The notes: generated from the letters alone by a model not told the origin. A stretch of 49,272 nt of DNA from Mycolicibacterium llatzerense (GCF_000878195.1 NZ_JXST01000046.1:1-49272); one strand, 5' to 3'. Shown: positions 26,196 to 34,335, counted from the first letter of the stretch. Made by a program: numbers and translations.

Positions 26196-27026
26196 TCAAG
26201 CGCGGACCGCGAGGGTCGACATCAGGTCGGCGAGCCGGTCCGGCCGGTCGAGCATCGAGAAAGTCCTTGCACCGTCGATGATTTCGAGGCGGGCGTGCGG
26301 GATCAGGTCCGCCAGCTTCTCGCCGTCGCCGACTTCGAAGAACACGTCGTCGGCCGACCACGCGATGAGCGTCGGCTTATCGAACTCGGGCAGCCGCGCC
26401 GCCACCGCGGTGGTGACCTCGGTGCGCAGCGAGCTGGTGAACACTCGGAGGTCCTCGGCGATCGCTGGATTTGACAGCGGGTAGCTGACCCATTCCCGGG
26501 TCAGGGCATCGAGGTCGGAGTAGGCGAGGCCGGCATAGGCGCGCTTGCGTACCAACGGGATTCGGATTGCCTGGGCGGCGGTGCGGAACAAGGCCTTCGA
26601 GCGCGAAGCTGTGATCAACGGCTTGAGGATCGGCGGCGGAAAGTGCTCGAACGCATCGCAACTGGTCAGCACCATGGCGCCGATGCGCTCGGGGTGGTGG
26701 ACCGCGACCAGTTGGGTGACGACACCGCCGGTGTCGTTGCCGACGATGACGACGTCGTCGAGGTCGAGTGCGGCCAGGGTGTCGGCGACGATGCGCGCGA
26801 CGCCGTGGATGCTCCGGTCGGCACCGGGGCGCAGCGGTTCGGGATGTGCGCCGAGGGGCCAGGTCGGGACGATGCACCGCAGGCCTTGGGCTGCCAGCCG
26901 CGTTGCGACCTGTCGCCACAGCTGGCCACCCATCATGTATCCGTGTACGAAGACGACGGGTCTGCCGTCCTTCGGCCCGAATTCCTCGAAATGGATGGTT
27001 CCGGCGTTAATCTCGATGATCGACAT
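26196..27026 (-). CDS. Alpha/beta hydrolase with an Asp nucleophile
   Basis: A 276-residue alpha/beta hydrolase: oxyanion segment FVHGYMMGG (about 26-34), nucleophile elbow VVIVGNDTGG with Asp98, as in haloalkane dehalogenase/epoxide hydrolase relatives, and acid-loop segment IAWSADDVFF. Where the catalytic His is expected near the C-terminus the sequence is IDGARTFSMLDRPDRLADLM, with no His. A related DARTF form occurs in other mycobacterial hydrolases, as I recall. The reaction may therefore differ from classical hydrolysis. Divergent from the tetR gene with a shared 62-bp region; probably controlled by it. Confidence 0.85.
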   Translation of the reverse strand: MSIIEINAGTIHFEEFGPKDGRPVVFVHGYMMGGQLWRQVATRLAAQGLRCIVPTWPLGAHPEPLRPGADRSIHGVARIVADTLAALDLDDVVIVGNDTGGVVTQLVAVHHPERIGAMVLTSCDAFEHFPPPILKPLITASRSKALFRTAAQAIRIPLVRKRAYAGLAYSDLDALTREWVSYPLSNPAIAEDLRVFTSSLRTEVTTAVAARLPEFDKPTLIAWSADDVFFEVGDGEKLADLIPHARLEIIDGARTFSMLDRPDRLADLMSTLAVRA

Positions 27027-27053
27027 GGATCACTCCTAGCTCGATACTGATTT

Positions 27054-27088
27054 ACAAACAGGCTGTCCGCAACTTACCAACAGGGTGT
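27054..27088. promoter_or_regulatory. Candidate TetR operator: paired ACMAACAGGSTGT sites
   Basis: ACAAACAGGCTGT (27054-27066) and ACCAACAGGGTGT (27076-27088) are direct copies starting 22 bp apart, two helical turns. They lie between the divergent hydrolase and tetR genes, and the second copy abuts the tetR ATG. Occupancy would block both promoters. Confidence 0.6.
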
Positions 27089-27694
27089 ATGGAAAACAAG
27101 AGGCGTACCCAGGAAGAACGCTCCGCGGCGACGCGTGAGGCGTTGATCGTCGCTGCGCGGCGACTGTGGGGTGAGCGTGGTTATGCCGAGGTGGGTACGC
27201 CCGAGATCGCGACGACCGCCGGGGTCACGCGCGGCGCGATGTACCACCAATTCGCCGACAAGGCTGCGCTTTTCCTGGCCGTGGTGGAGGCGGTGGAGCA
27301 GGACGTGATGGCCCGGCTCGGGGAGTCGGTGGCGGCGTCCGGCGCGACGACACCGGCCGATGCCATCCGGGCCGCGGTCGACGGCTGGCTGGAGGTTTCC
27401 GGCGACCCCGAGGTGCGGCAGCTGGTCCTGTTGGATGCCCCGAGCGTGCTGGGCTGGGCGGGCTTTCGTGATGTGGCCCAGCGCTACAGCCTGGGTATGA
27501 CGGAGCAGTTGCTCAGCGAGGCCATCAAGGCCGGCCAGCTGGCCCGTCAGCCGGTGCGGGCACTGGCGCACGTGTTGATCGGGGCCCTCGACGAGGCGGC
27601 CATGCTCATCGCCACGTCCGAGGACCCGAAGAAGACTCGTCGCGAGACCAGGCAGGTGCTGCGCCGCCTGGTCGACGCCATGTTCGCGGGCTGA
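27089..27694 (+). CDS. TetR-family transcriptional regulator
   Basis: A 201-residue protein. N-terminal helix-turn-helix (about 10-58): TREALIVAARRLWGERGYAE, GTPEIATTAGVTRGAMYHQF, ADKAALFLAV, the TetR signature. The C-terminal domain (about 65-200) is helical, ligand-binding and dimerising. There is no upstream Shine-Dalgarno, and the ATG follows directly on the second operator-like repeat, so the mRNA may be leaderless or autoregulated. Likely represses itself and the divergent alpha/beta hydrolase; the ligand is probably the hydrolase substrate or a related compound (inference). Confidence 0.9.
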   Translation: MENKRRTQEERSAATREALIVAARRLWGERGYAEVGTPEIATTAGVTRGAMYHQFADKAALFLAVVEAVEQDVMARLGESVAASGATTPADAIRAAVDGWLEVSGDPEVRQLVLLDAPSVLGWAGFRDVAQRYSLGMTEQLLSEAIKAGQLARQPVRALAHVLIGALDEAAMLIATSEDPKKTRRETRQVLRRLVDAMFAG

Positions 27695-27714
27695 TTACTG
27701 CCGCGAGTTACAGC

Positions 27715-27775
27715 CGCGAGCAGACGCAAAACTGTCGTTTCCGCTCGGAAATTGACAGTTTTGCGTCTGCTCGCG
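27715..27775. repeat. Second copy of the palindromic dispersed element
   Basis: Perfect 22-bp arms (27715-27736 and 27754-27775) with an internal TTTCC/GGAAA hairpin in the loop. Arm sequence matches the element at 26132-26192 apart from a few bases. It separates the convergent tetR and lipid-transfer genes, again placed to terminate both. Confidence 0.88.
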
Positions 27776-27786
27776 AGAGGTGGTGA

Positions 27787-28980
27787 CTAGCGCTCGGCGC
27801 GCTGGTAGGCCGTCACGACGGCGGCGCCGCCCAGGCCGATGTTGTGCTGCAGGGCGGCGTTGACGCCGTCGACCTGACGCTTGTCGGCGGTGCCGCGCAG
27901 CTGCCAGGTCAGCTCGGAGCACTGGGCCAGGCCCGTCGCGCCGAGCGGGTGACCCTTGGAGATCAGGCCGCCCGACGGGTTGACCACCCAGCGCCCGCCG
28001 TAGGTCGTGTCGTTGTTGTCGATCAGCCGCGGGGCTTCACCCTCGCCGCACAGGCCCAGGGCTTCGTACAGCAGCAGCTCGTTGGCGGAGAAGCAGTCGT
28101 GCAGCTCGATGACCTGGAAGTCTTCGGGGCCGAGGCCCGACTGGTCGTAAACCTTCTGTGCGGCTTGCACATTCATGTCGTAGCCGATGATGTTGGCGGC
28201 GCTGCCGTCGAACGTCGACGCGAAGTCGGTCGTCATGGCCTGGCCGACGATCTCGACGGCCTGCGAGGCCAGCCCGTGCTTGTCGACGAACGCCTCGCTC
28301 GCGACGATCGCCGCACCCGACCCATCGGAGGTGGGGGAGCACTGCAGCTTGGTCAGCGGGTCGGAGATCATCTTGGCGGCCAGGATGTCGTCGAGCGTGT
28401 ACTCGTCCTGGAACTGTGCGTACGGGTTGTTCACCGAATGCTTGTGGTTCTTGTAGCCGATCTTCGCGAAATGTTCGGCGGTGGTGCCGTACTTCTTCAT
28501 GTGCTCACGGCCGGCCGCACCGAACATCCACGGCGCCACGGGGAAGGCGAACTCGTCGATCTCGGCCAGGGCCTTGACGTGCCGGCCCAGCGGCGATTCG
28601 CGGTCCTGTGCGCCGCCACCGAGCGAGCCCGGCTGCATCTTCTCGAAGCCCAGCGCGATGGTGCAATCCGCCAGGCCGCCGCGAATCGCCTGCGCGGCAA
28701 GGTAAAGCGCGGTCGAACCCGTCGAACAGTTGTTGTTGACGTTGACGATCGGGATGCCCGTCATGCCCAGTTCGTACAGGGCGCGCTGGCCGGAGGTCGA
28801 GTCGCCGGAGCAGTAGCCGACGTACCCCTGCTCCACCTGGTCGTACGAGATGCCGGCGTCGGCGAGCGCCTTGTTGCCGGACTCGTTCGCCATCTGCGGG
28901 TAGTCCCAGCCTTCGCGACTGCCGGGCTTCTCGAACTTGGTCATGCCGACGCCGACGACGAACACACGATTCTTGGCCAT
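27787..28980 (-). CDS. Thiolase-like lipid-transfer protein (SCP-x/Ltp type)
   Basis: A 397-residue thiolase-fold protein. Features: MAKNRVFVVGVGMTKFEKPG, catalytic-type Cys in NVNNNCSTGSTALYLAAQAI, ELHDCFSANELLLYEALGLC, and NPSGGLISKGHPLGATGLAQ with the active-site His. The pattern fits Ltp/SCP2-thiolase family members (such as Rv1627c) that act as beta-ketothiolases or, as Ltp2, retro-aldol enzymes in sterol side-chain breakdown. Start ATG has AAAGGAAA upstream. A KstR-like palindrome lies 100-115 bp upstream in the shared promoter region, supporting a role in sterol catabolism. Confidence 0.88.
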   Translation of the reverse strand: MAKNRVFVVGVGMTKFEKPGSREGWDYPQMANESGNKALADAGISYDQVEQGYVGYCSGDSTSGQRALYELGMTGIPIVNVNNNCSTGSTALYLAAQAIRGGLADCTIALGFEKMQPGSLGGGAQDRESPLGRHVKALAEIDEFAFPVAPWMFGAAGREHMKKYGTTAEHFAKIGYKNHKHSVNNPYAQFQDEYTLDDILAAKMISDPLTKLQCSPTSDGSGAAIVASEAFVDKHGLASQAVEIVGQAMTTDFASTFDGSAANIIGYDMNVQAAQKVYDQSGLGPEDFQVIELHDCFSANELLLYEALGLCGEGEAPRLIDNNDTTYGGRWVVNPSGGLISKGHPLGATGLAQCSELTWQLRGTADKRQVDGVNAALQHNIGLGGAAVVTAYQRAER

Positions 28981-29079
28981 GGGTTTCCTTTCGTTACTAC
29001 CTGTAGTTCAGTCACGCGCGGCGCTTTTAGTCAAGACCTCAAAGGTCTGGTCTCCGGAGCCGAGCCGGTGGTATACAAC

Positions 29080-29095
29080 CTAGAACCTGTTCTAG
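29080..29095. promoter_or_regulatory. KstR-type operator
   Basis: CTAGAACCTGTTCTAG is a 16-bp palindrome (mismatched only at the central two bases) that fits the published mycobacterial KstR consensus TNNAACNNGTTNNA exactly. It lies 24 bp before the Rv1059-like gene and 100 bp before the divergent lipid-transfer gene, and could control both in response to cholesterol-derived CoA thioesters. Confidence 0.75.
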
Positions 29096-29119
29096 TTCTG
29101 CCGGTCCTCAGGAGGTTTC

Positions 29120-30169
29120 ATGGCGTTGCGGGTCGTGCAATGGGCAACCGGCGGAGTCGGCGTCGCCGCGATCAACGGCGTGCTGGAACACCCCGACCTG
29201 GAGCTCGTCGGCTGTTGGGTGCATTCGGAAGCCAAGAATGGCAAGGACGTTGGCGAGATCATCGGCGTGGCGCCGCTCGGTGTCACCGCCACCAACAACA
29301 TCCAGGACATCCTCGACCTGGACGCCGACGCCGTCATCTACGCCCCGCTGATGGCCAACCCCGACGAGGTCGCCGCGCTGCTGCGGTCCGGCAAGAACGT
29401 GGTGACGCCGGTCGGCTGGGTGTACCCGAGCGAAAAGCAGGGCGCGCCGGTGCGCGAGGCCGCGTTGGCCGGTGGCGTCACGCTGCACGGCACCGGCATC
29501 GCGCCCGGCGGCATCAGCGAGAAGTTCCCGCTGCTGTTCTCGGCGATGTCCACCGGCGTGACTTTCGTTCGGGCCGAAGAGTTCTCGGACCTGCGGACCT
29601 ACGAGGCACCCGACGTGTTGCGGCACGTGATGGGGTTCGGTGAGACCCCGGACAAGGCGCTGACGGGCCCCATGCAGAAGCTCCTGGACAGCGGCTTCAT
29701 CCAGGCTGTCCGGATGTGCGTCGACCAATTCGGTTTCAACGCCGACCCGAAGATCGTTGCCCGCCAAGAGGTTGCGGTGGCGACCGCGCCCATCGACTCG
29801 CCGCTGGGGCCCATCCAGCCCGGCCAGGTGGCGGCCCGCAAGTTCCACTGGGAGGCGGTCGTCGGCGACGAGGTCGTCGTCCGCGTCACCGTCAACTGGT
29901 TCATGGGCGAGGAAAACCTCGATCCTGCATGGGATTTCGGCCCCGAAGGGCAACGCTACGAGATGGAGGTCAAAGGCAATCCGGACTTCACCGTGTCGAT
30001 CAAGGGCTTTCAGGGACTCGTCGGCGAGGACGGACCGGAACCCGGCGTCGTCGGCACCGCCGCCCACTGCGTCAACTCCGTGCCCGCGGTGTGTGCCGCG
30101 GAACCGGGTATCGCCACCTATCTGGACCTGCCGCTCGTCAGCGCGAAGGCGCTGCCGCGCCTGAGATAG
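29120..30169 (+). CDS. NAD(P)-binding DapB/diaminopentanoate dehydrogenase-like protein (Rv1059-like)
   Basis: A 349-residue protein. ATG preceded by AGGAGGT. An N-terminal Rossmann domain (LRVVQWATGGVGVAAINGVL, then LELVGCWVHS) is followed by DADAVIYAPLM and GKNVVTPVGW. This is the pattern of the dihydrodipicolinate-reductase N-terminal family used by 2,4-diaminopentanoate dehydrogenase-like proteins. The C-terminal half (about 150-349) is the matching substrate domain. Size and location after fadD14 match Rv1059 of M. tuberculosis. Substrate unknown; a KstR-type box right upstream hints at sterol-related metabolism. Confidence 0.82.
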   Translation: MALRVVQWATGGVGVAAINGVLEHPDLELVGCWVHSEAKNGKDVGEIIGVAPLGVTATNNIQDILDLDADAVIYAPLMANPDEVAALLRSGKNVVTPVGWVYPSEKQGAPVREAALAGGVTLHGTGIAPGGISEKFPLLFSAMSTGVTFVRAEEFSDLRTYEAPDVLRHVMGFGETPDKALTGPMQKLLDSGFIQAVRMCVDQFGFNADPKIVARQEVAVATAPIDSPLGPIQPGQVAARKFHWEAVVGDEVVVRVTVNWFMGEENLDPAWDFGPEGQRYEMEVKGNPDFTVSIKGFQGLVGEDGPEPGVVGTAAHCVNSVPAVCAAEPGIATYLDLPLVSAKALPRLR

Positions 30170-30200
30170 CGTTCATTCGCGCACGCTCGCGGGAAATGGG

Positions 30201-31244
30201 CTAGGGCTGGATCAGGATGCGGATCGGATTGCCTTCGGCCCGATCGAGTTTCGCGATGCCTTCGGCGACGTCCTCGAGCGGGACGATCTCGCTGATCGAC
30301 CGAGTGAGGTCGAGGCGGCCGCGAGAGACCAGCGTGGCCAGGGTGCCGATGTCGGCGTTCTGGTAGCCCAGATGGCCGAGCACCTGCTTGCGGGTCAGGT
30401 TGAAGAACGACGTGGGGCCGATCGTCGGGGCGTCTGCGCTCATGCCGACACCGACGAACCGGCCGCCGACGGTCAGTGACGCCAGCGCCTGATCGAACGT
30501 CGAGCCCTTGCCGACGGCGTCGAACGCGACATCGAGCATCCGGCCTCCGGTGGCCGACGCGATCTGCGCCGCCAGTTCCGGGTCGCGCGCGTCGAACGCG
30601 TAGTCCGCGCCGACCGCCAGCGCGCGCTCCAGCACCGCCGGATTGACGTCGACGGCGATGATGGGCGCGGCCCCGACCAACCGGGCCAACTGCACGATGT
30701 GCGTGCCGAGGCCGCCCACACCCCACACTCCGACGGACTCGCCGATCCCCACCTGGCCGGTCCGGACCACGGCGCCGAACGGCGTGGACACCGCGTCGGC
30801 CAGGATCGCGGCCTGCTCCAGCGGCACGTTGTCGGGTACGCGGGTCAGCCCGAAGGCCTGTGCGACCGTGTACTCGGCCCAGCCGCCGTCGTATGCGAAC
30901 GCCATGAGCCGGATCCGCAGACAGTTCGACATGTCGCCGCGCATACAGTTCACGCAGCCCATGCAGGGCTTACCGGCGGCGACGACGACGCGGTCGCCCT
31001 CGGCCCAGCCGGTGACACCCGGTCCCAGCTTGGCGACGGTGCCTGATGTCTCGTGCCCTTGGGTCACCACCGGGAGCTGCGACGGGAACGTGCCGTTGAT
31101 CAGGCTGAGGTCGGAGTGGCAGATGCCGCAGTAGGCGACTTTGACGAGTACCTCGCCGGGGCCTGGTTCTGGAATCGGAACATCTTCCACCACAATCTTT
31201 TTGGTGTCGGAGTAGAACCGTTGGGCCCGCATCGTTGAGGTCAT
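30201..31244 (-). CDS. Zinc-dependent alcohol dehydrogenase
   Basis: A 347-residue MDR alcohol dehydrogenase. Start ATG (MTSTMRAQRF) has GGAG 5 nt upstream. Catalytic zinc ligands Cys39 (YCGICHSD) and His64 (GHETSG); structural zinc Cys94, 97, 100 and 108 (GKPCMGCVNCMRGDMSNC). Rossmann motif GVWGVGGLGTHIVQLARL, then AVDVNP, giving NAD preference by the Asp. It oxidises an alcohol to aldehyde/ketone or the reverse. It ends 31 bp past the convergent Rv1059-like gene and is divergent from the SRPBCC gene. No copy at this place in the M. tuberculosis order I recall, so probably an insertion. Confidence 0.9.
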   Translation of the reverse strand: MTSTMRAQRFYSDTKKIVVEDVPIPEPGPGEVLVKVAYCGICHSDLSLINGTFPSQLPVVTQGHETSGTVAKLGPGVTGWAEGDRVVVAAGKPCMGCVNCMRGDMSNCLRIRLMAFAYDGGWAEYTVAQAFGLTRVPDNVPLEQAAILADAVSTPFGAVVRTGQVGIGESVGVWGVGGLGTHIVQLARLVGAAPIIAVDVNPAVLERALAVGADYAFDARDPELAAQIASATGGRMLDVAFDAVGKGSTFDQALASLTVGGRFVGVGMSADAPTIGPTSFFNLTRKQVLGHLGYQNADIGTLATLVSRGRLDLTRSISEIVPLEDVAEGIAKLDRAEGNPIRILIQP

Positions 31245-31284
31245 GACACTCCAGTGGTCAGCTTCGATGGTTACGATCGCCATC

Positions 31285-31758
31285 ATGGCGCAGGCATTGG
31301 TGGTCGAGCAATCACGAACAGTTCCCGTCACGGTCGCTGACGCGTTCAGCGGTACGGTTCCGATGCCGTTGAACGAGCTGTTCTGTCGGTGGTACGGGCC
31401 GATCCCGCCGATCAAGGCGGTTCGTGACCAGACCGGCATCTGGGACGCGGTCGGGCAGACCCGCACGATTCTGCTGCGGGGCGGTGGCAGCATGGCCGAG
31501 ACGCTGACGTCGTTCAACGAGCCGCACTCGTTCGGCTACACCCTGTCCGACATCACCGGCCCGATGGCCGCGCTGATCAGCGGCGTCAACGGCGAATGGC
31601 TGTTCCAACCCGCCGGCACCGGTACCAAGATCACCTGGCGCTGGACCTTGCATCGGCGCAGTGCGGCGACCGCTCCGCTGCTGCCGGTGTTCGGCCGGTT
31701 GTGGAAGGGCTACGCCGGCCGGTCCCTGGAGCATCTTTCTGCCCTCCTGGTGGGATGA
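31285..31758 (+). CDS. SRPBCC-family protein (Rv1060-like)
   Basis: A 157-residue protein from ATG (MAQALVVEQS). It has START/SRPBCC features: N-terminal strand VVEQSRTVPVTVADAFSGTV, middle WDAVGQTRTILLRGGGSMAE, and C-terminal long helix FGRLWKGYAGRSLEHLSALL. Such proteins bind hydrophobic ligands or act as cyclases. Start chosen for length (Rv1060 is about 157 residues) and for TACGAT 7 nt upstream, the layout of a leaderless mycobacterial transcript; ATG at 31267 is the alternative. Divergent from the alcohol dehydrogenase. Confidence 0.8.
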   Translation: MAQALVVEQSRTVPVTVADAFSGTVPMPLNELFCRWYGPIPPIKAVRDQTGIWDAVGQTRTILLRGGGSMAETLTSFNEPHSFGYTLSDITGPMAALISGVNGEWLFQPAGTGTKITWRWTLHRRSAATAPLLPVFGRLWKGYAGRSLEHLSALLVG

Positions 31759-31797
31759 CAGTCCCACGATGCACGCCGGATCATGTTAGATGAACTA

Positions 31798-32649
31798 ATG
31801 ACTAAGCGTGCGCTCGTTTTGGCTGGTGGCGGCATCGCCGGCATCGCATGGGAGACCGGCATTTTGCAGGGAATCGCCGACGAAGCCCCCGAGATCGCGG
31901 CAGCGGTGCGGAATGCGGATGTGGTGTTGGGCACCTCGGCGGGCTCGGCGGTCGGCGCTCAGCTGGGCAGTGCGCTGAGCATCGGCGAGCTGTTCGAACG
32001 CCAGGTCGCCGCCGAGTCCGCGGAGATCAGCCCCGGTATCAACATCGAAGTCGTCTTGACCGTGTTCATCGAGGCGATGTCCACCGCCAACGGCACCCGC
32101 GCCCAGCAGTTGCGGCGCCTCGGGGCCGCCGCGGCGGAGGCCGACACCGTCAGCCAGGCCGTGCGCCGCGACGTCATCGAGCGCCGGCTGCCGTCGCACG
32201 AGTGGCCCGACCACGACCTGCGCATCACCGGCGTCGACATCGACACCGGCGAGTTGGTGGTGTTCACCCGCGAGTCGGGAGTGTCCCTGGTCGATGCGGT
32301 CCAGGCCAGTTGCGCGGTGCCGGCGGCCTGGCCGATCGTGACCATCGGCGGCCGCCGGTACATGGACGGCGGCATGGGCAGCAGCGTCAACATGGTCGCG
32401 GTCAAGGACTGTGACGCCGCCGTCGTCCTCGTCCCGGCTCCGTCAGACTCGCCGTCACCGTTCGGTGCGGGCCCCGGCGCCGACGTCAAGAGTTTCGCGG
32501 GCAGCGCCTGCGCCATCTACGCCGACGACGAGTCCCTCGCCGCCTTCGGTCTCGATCCGCTGGATCCGGCCTGCCGCATTCCGTCGGCGCAGGCCGGCCG
32601 GGCGCAGGGCCGCAGGGTTGCGGCTGAGGTCGCCGCGTTTCTGGCCTAG
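31798..32649 (+). CDS. Patatin-like phospholipase (Rv1062-like)
   Basis: A 283-residue patatin-fold protein. Oxyanion loop LAGGGIAG (8-15), nucleophile Ser47 in GTSAG, catalytic Asp190 in DGGM. Expected acyl hydrolase (lipase/phospholipase A) using a Ser-Asp dyad. No signal peptide. ATG at 31798 follows TTAGAT by 6 nt, again consistent with a leaderless start. Its stop overlaps by 4 bp the stop of a second, unrelated-looking patatin gene on the opposite strand. Confidence 0.9.
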   Translation: MTKRALVLAGGGIAGIAWETGILQGIADEAPEIAAAVRNADVVLGTSAGSAVGAQLGSALSIGELFERQVAAESAEISPGINIEVVLTVFIEAMSTANGTRAQQLRRLGAAAAEADTVSQAVRRDVIERRLPSHEWPDHDLRITGVDIDTGELVVFTRESGVSLVDAVQASCAVPAAWPIVTIGGRRYMDGGMGSSVNMVAVKDCDAAVVLVPAPSDSPSPFGAGPGADVKSFAGSACAIYADDESLAAFGLDPLDPACRIPSAQAGRAQGRRVAAEVAAFLA

Positions 32650-33611
32650 TTGCCGAGATCGAGGGAATCGAGTGCGGCGCTGGCCAATTCGTGCCCGATG
32701 TCGATGACCTCATCGGCGCGATAGAACTCCAGGCTGCGGCACACCGTGCGCGGGACCTCGATCAGCAGATCAGGTGGGTACGCCGCCAGGGTGTGTCGCA
32801 TCAACGCGGCCTGCGAGATTTCGATGGTGCGGTTCATGACCTCGAACCCGCCGAGCCGCGGCACGGCAGAGTCCTCGGCATCGGCGTCGGCCTCGGCGGG
32901 GTTGTCGATGCCGTCGACCGCATTGCTGAAGCGGCTCAGCACCGATCGTGCGGTGGGGCCGTCGAGCAGCGTGCTCGCCGCGGCCCGGTCGATCAGTGAC
33001 GTCGTGCTGCGTCGCATCCGGCTCAACAGTTCGGCGGTGGCACTGGGGGACTCCGCCGGGTGACTGGGGTCGCTGGCGTTGAGGCTGACCGCGATGGTCA
33101 GGTCGGCGTTGACGGCCGCGAGCGGCGCCATGGGCAGCGGGTCCAGGATGCCGCCGTCGGCCAGCAACCGGCCATCGAGCAGATACGGGGCGATGACGCC
33201 GGGGATGGCGATGGAGGCCCGGATGGCCGCATCGATGGGGCCGCGCTGCAGCCAGACCGACTTTCCCGCGATCAGGTCGGTTGCGACGGCGGTGAAGGGG
33301 ATCGGCAGGCTCTCGATGGTCCGCGGGCCGATGATCTCGCGGACGGTGGCCAGAATCTTCTCGGCTCGCAGCACCCCGGCGGCGGTGAGGGACGGATCGA
33401 GCAGGCGGAGTACCGCGCTCTGGGTGAGGGCGCTGGCCCACGCTGTGAATTCGTCGAGTTTGTCGGCGGCTTGCAGGGCGCCGACGAGTGCGCCCATGGA
33501 CGAACCGGAGATGCCGACGACGTCGTATCCGCGCTCGCGAAGCGCGTCGATGACTCCGATGTGTGCATAACCCCGGGCGCCACCGCTGCCGAGGACCAGT
33601 GCGACCCGCAT
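32646..33611 (-). CDS. Patatin/RssA-like phospholipase (Rv1063c-like)
   Basis: A 321-residue patatin-fold protein of the RssA/NTE-like type: LVLGSGGARGYAHIGVI (5-21), nucleophile Ser38 in GSSMG, catalytic Asp152 in ADGGILDPLP. A C-terminal region (about 230-320) is helical. Probable cytoplasmic or membrane-peripheral acyl hydrolase. It faces the other patatin tail to tail; both are found in this order in M. tuberculosis (Rv1062/Rv1063c), so the arrangement is ancestral. No clear Shine-Dalgarno before the ATG. Confidence 0.9.
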   Translation of the reverse strand: MRVALVLGSGGARGYAHIGVIDALRERGYDVVGISGSSMGALVGALQAADKLDEFTAWASALTQSAVLRLLDPSLTAAGVLRAEKILATVREIIGPRTIESLPIPFTAVATDLIAGKSVWLQRGPIDAAIRASIAIPGVIAPYLLDGRLLADGGILDPLPMAPLAAVNADLTIAVSLNASDPSHPAESPSATAELLSRMRRSTTSLIDRAAASTLLDGPTARSVLSRFSNAVDGIDNPAEADADAEDSAVPRLGGFEVMNRTIEISQAALMRHTLAAYPPDLLIEVPRTVCRSLEFYRADEVIDIGHELASAALDSLDLGN

Positions 33612-33658
33612 GGCCCTATCTTGGCGTGCGGATCAGGCTGAGGTGAGGCGAGGCGGCG

Positions 33659-33865
33659 TCAGCAGCGGATGCGCGAGAAGAACGCCGCGGAGATCAGGCC
33701 GATGATCAGCGCGACCTGTGGCTGTCCGCTGCTCATGGCGAAGACGATGCCGCTGACGGATGCGACCGCGATGAGCAGCAGCAGGGTGCCCATGAAGAGC
33801 ATCCGGCGCCCGTTGACCGCGCCACTGTGCGCCCGTGCGACCGGTACGTGCTGACGAGCAACCAT
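33659..33865 (-). CDS. Small membrane protein
   Basis: A 68-residue protein from ATG (MVARQHVPVARAH) with GAAGGGATGAG about 6-16 nt upstream; ATG 9 nt earlier is possible. Two hydrophobic segments (about 24-43, MLFMGTLLLLIAVASVSGIV, and 50-66, VALIIGLISAAFFSRI) give a helical hairpin. Typical of small uncharacterised mycobacterial inner-membrane proteins. Function unknown. Confidence 0.65.
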   Translation of the reverse strand: MVARQHVPVARAHSGAVNGRRMLFMGTLLLLIAVASVSGIVFAMSSGQPQVALIIGLISAAFFSRIRC

Positions 33866-34140
33866 CGGGCTCATCCCTTCGACTATGAGTGAGACACCCC
33901 ATAGTGTGCACCATTATGTGAGTCGAAGCACAATTACTGGCCAGTAGTTGGGAAATACGTCGCATTCGTTAGCTGATCTCATTGGTTTCGCGATGTTTTG
34001 CCTGGTCGACGGGCAAATTTATTAGTTGTGCTTTGTGTTCTGGGAATGGCATTCGGGTTCGATTTCGCGCCGTAAGAGGCGGCAAAATTAATTTGTTGAA
34101 CTAATCTAATTAATTCTCCGGAGGCGCCGGCTTGCGTGCG

Positions 34141-34257
34141 ATGTATGACATCGCGAGCGTGCGGTCAGATCGCGAAATCGATGTTGCCAGGGTCCAGCGT
34201 GCGTTCAAGGCTGGCCTCCGCTGGTTCGGAGCGAGACCCGCTCGCAGGAGTGCCTAG
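34141..34257 (+). CDS. Possible 38-residue protein
   Basis: Reads MYDIASVRSDREIDVARVQR and then AFKAGLRWFGARPARRSA: an acidic-then-basic sequence that could form one amphipathic helix. CCGGAGG ends about 15 nt before the ATG; an in-frame TTG at 34132 lies 7 nt after it and would add three residues. The AT-rich upstream block could supply a promoter. Plausible small DNA- or membrane-associated protein, but unsupported by homology. Confidence 0.35.
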   Translation: MYDIASVRSDREIDVARVQRAFKAGLRWFGARPARRSA

Positions 34258-34289
34258 CGTCAATCACCAATCGCACGCGGCGACCGTGA

Positions 34290-34335
34290 TTGCACTCAGG
34301 GACCTTTCCGCGGCGTCTGCGGTCCCTGAGTGCAA
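34290..34335. repeat. Perfect 15-bp hairpin element
   Basis: TTGCACTCAGGGACC (34290-34304) pairs exactly with 34321-34335 across a 16-nt loop. A diverged copy of its first 17 bases (TGATTGCGCTCAGGTAC) lies 72 bp downstream. Probably a dispersed palindromic repeat; its place 3' of the small ORF and beyond the end of the LCP gene could also let it terminate transcription. Confidence 0.7.
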
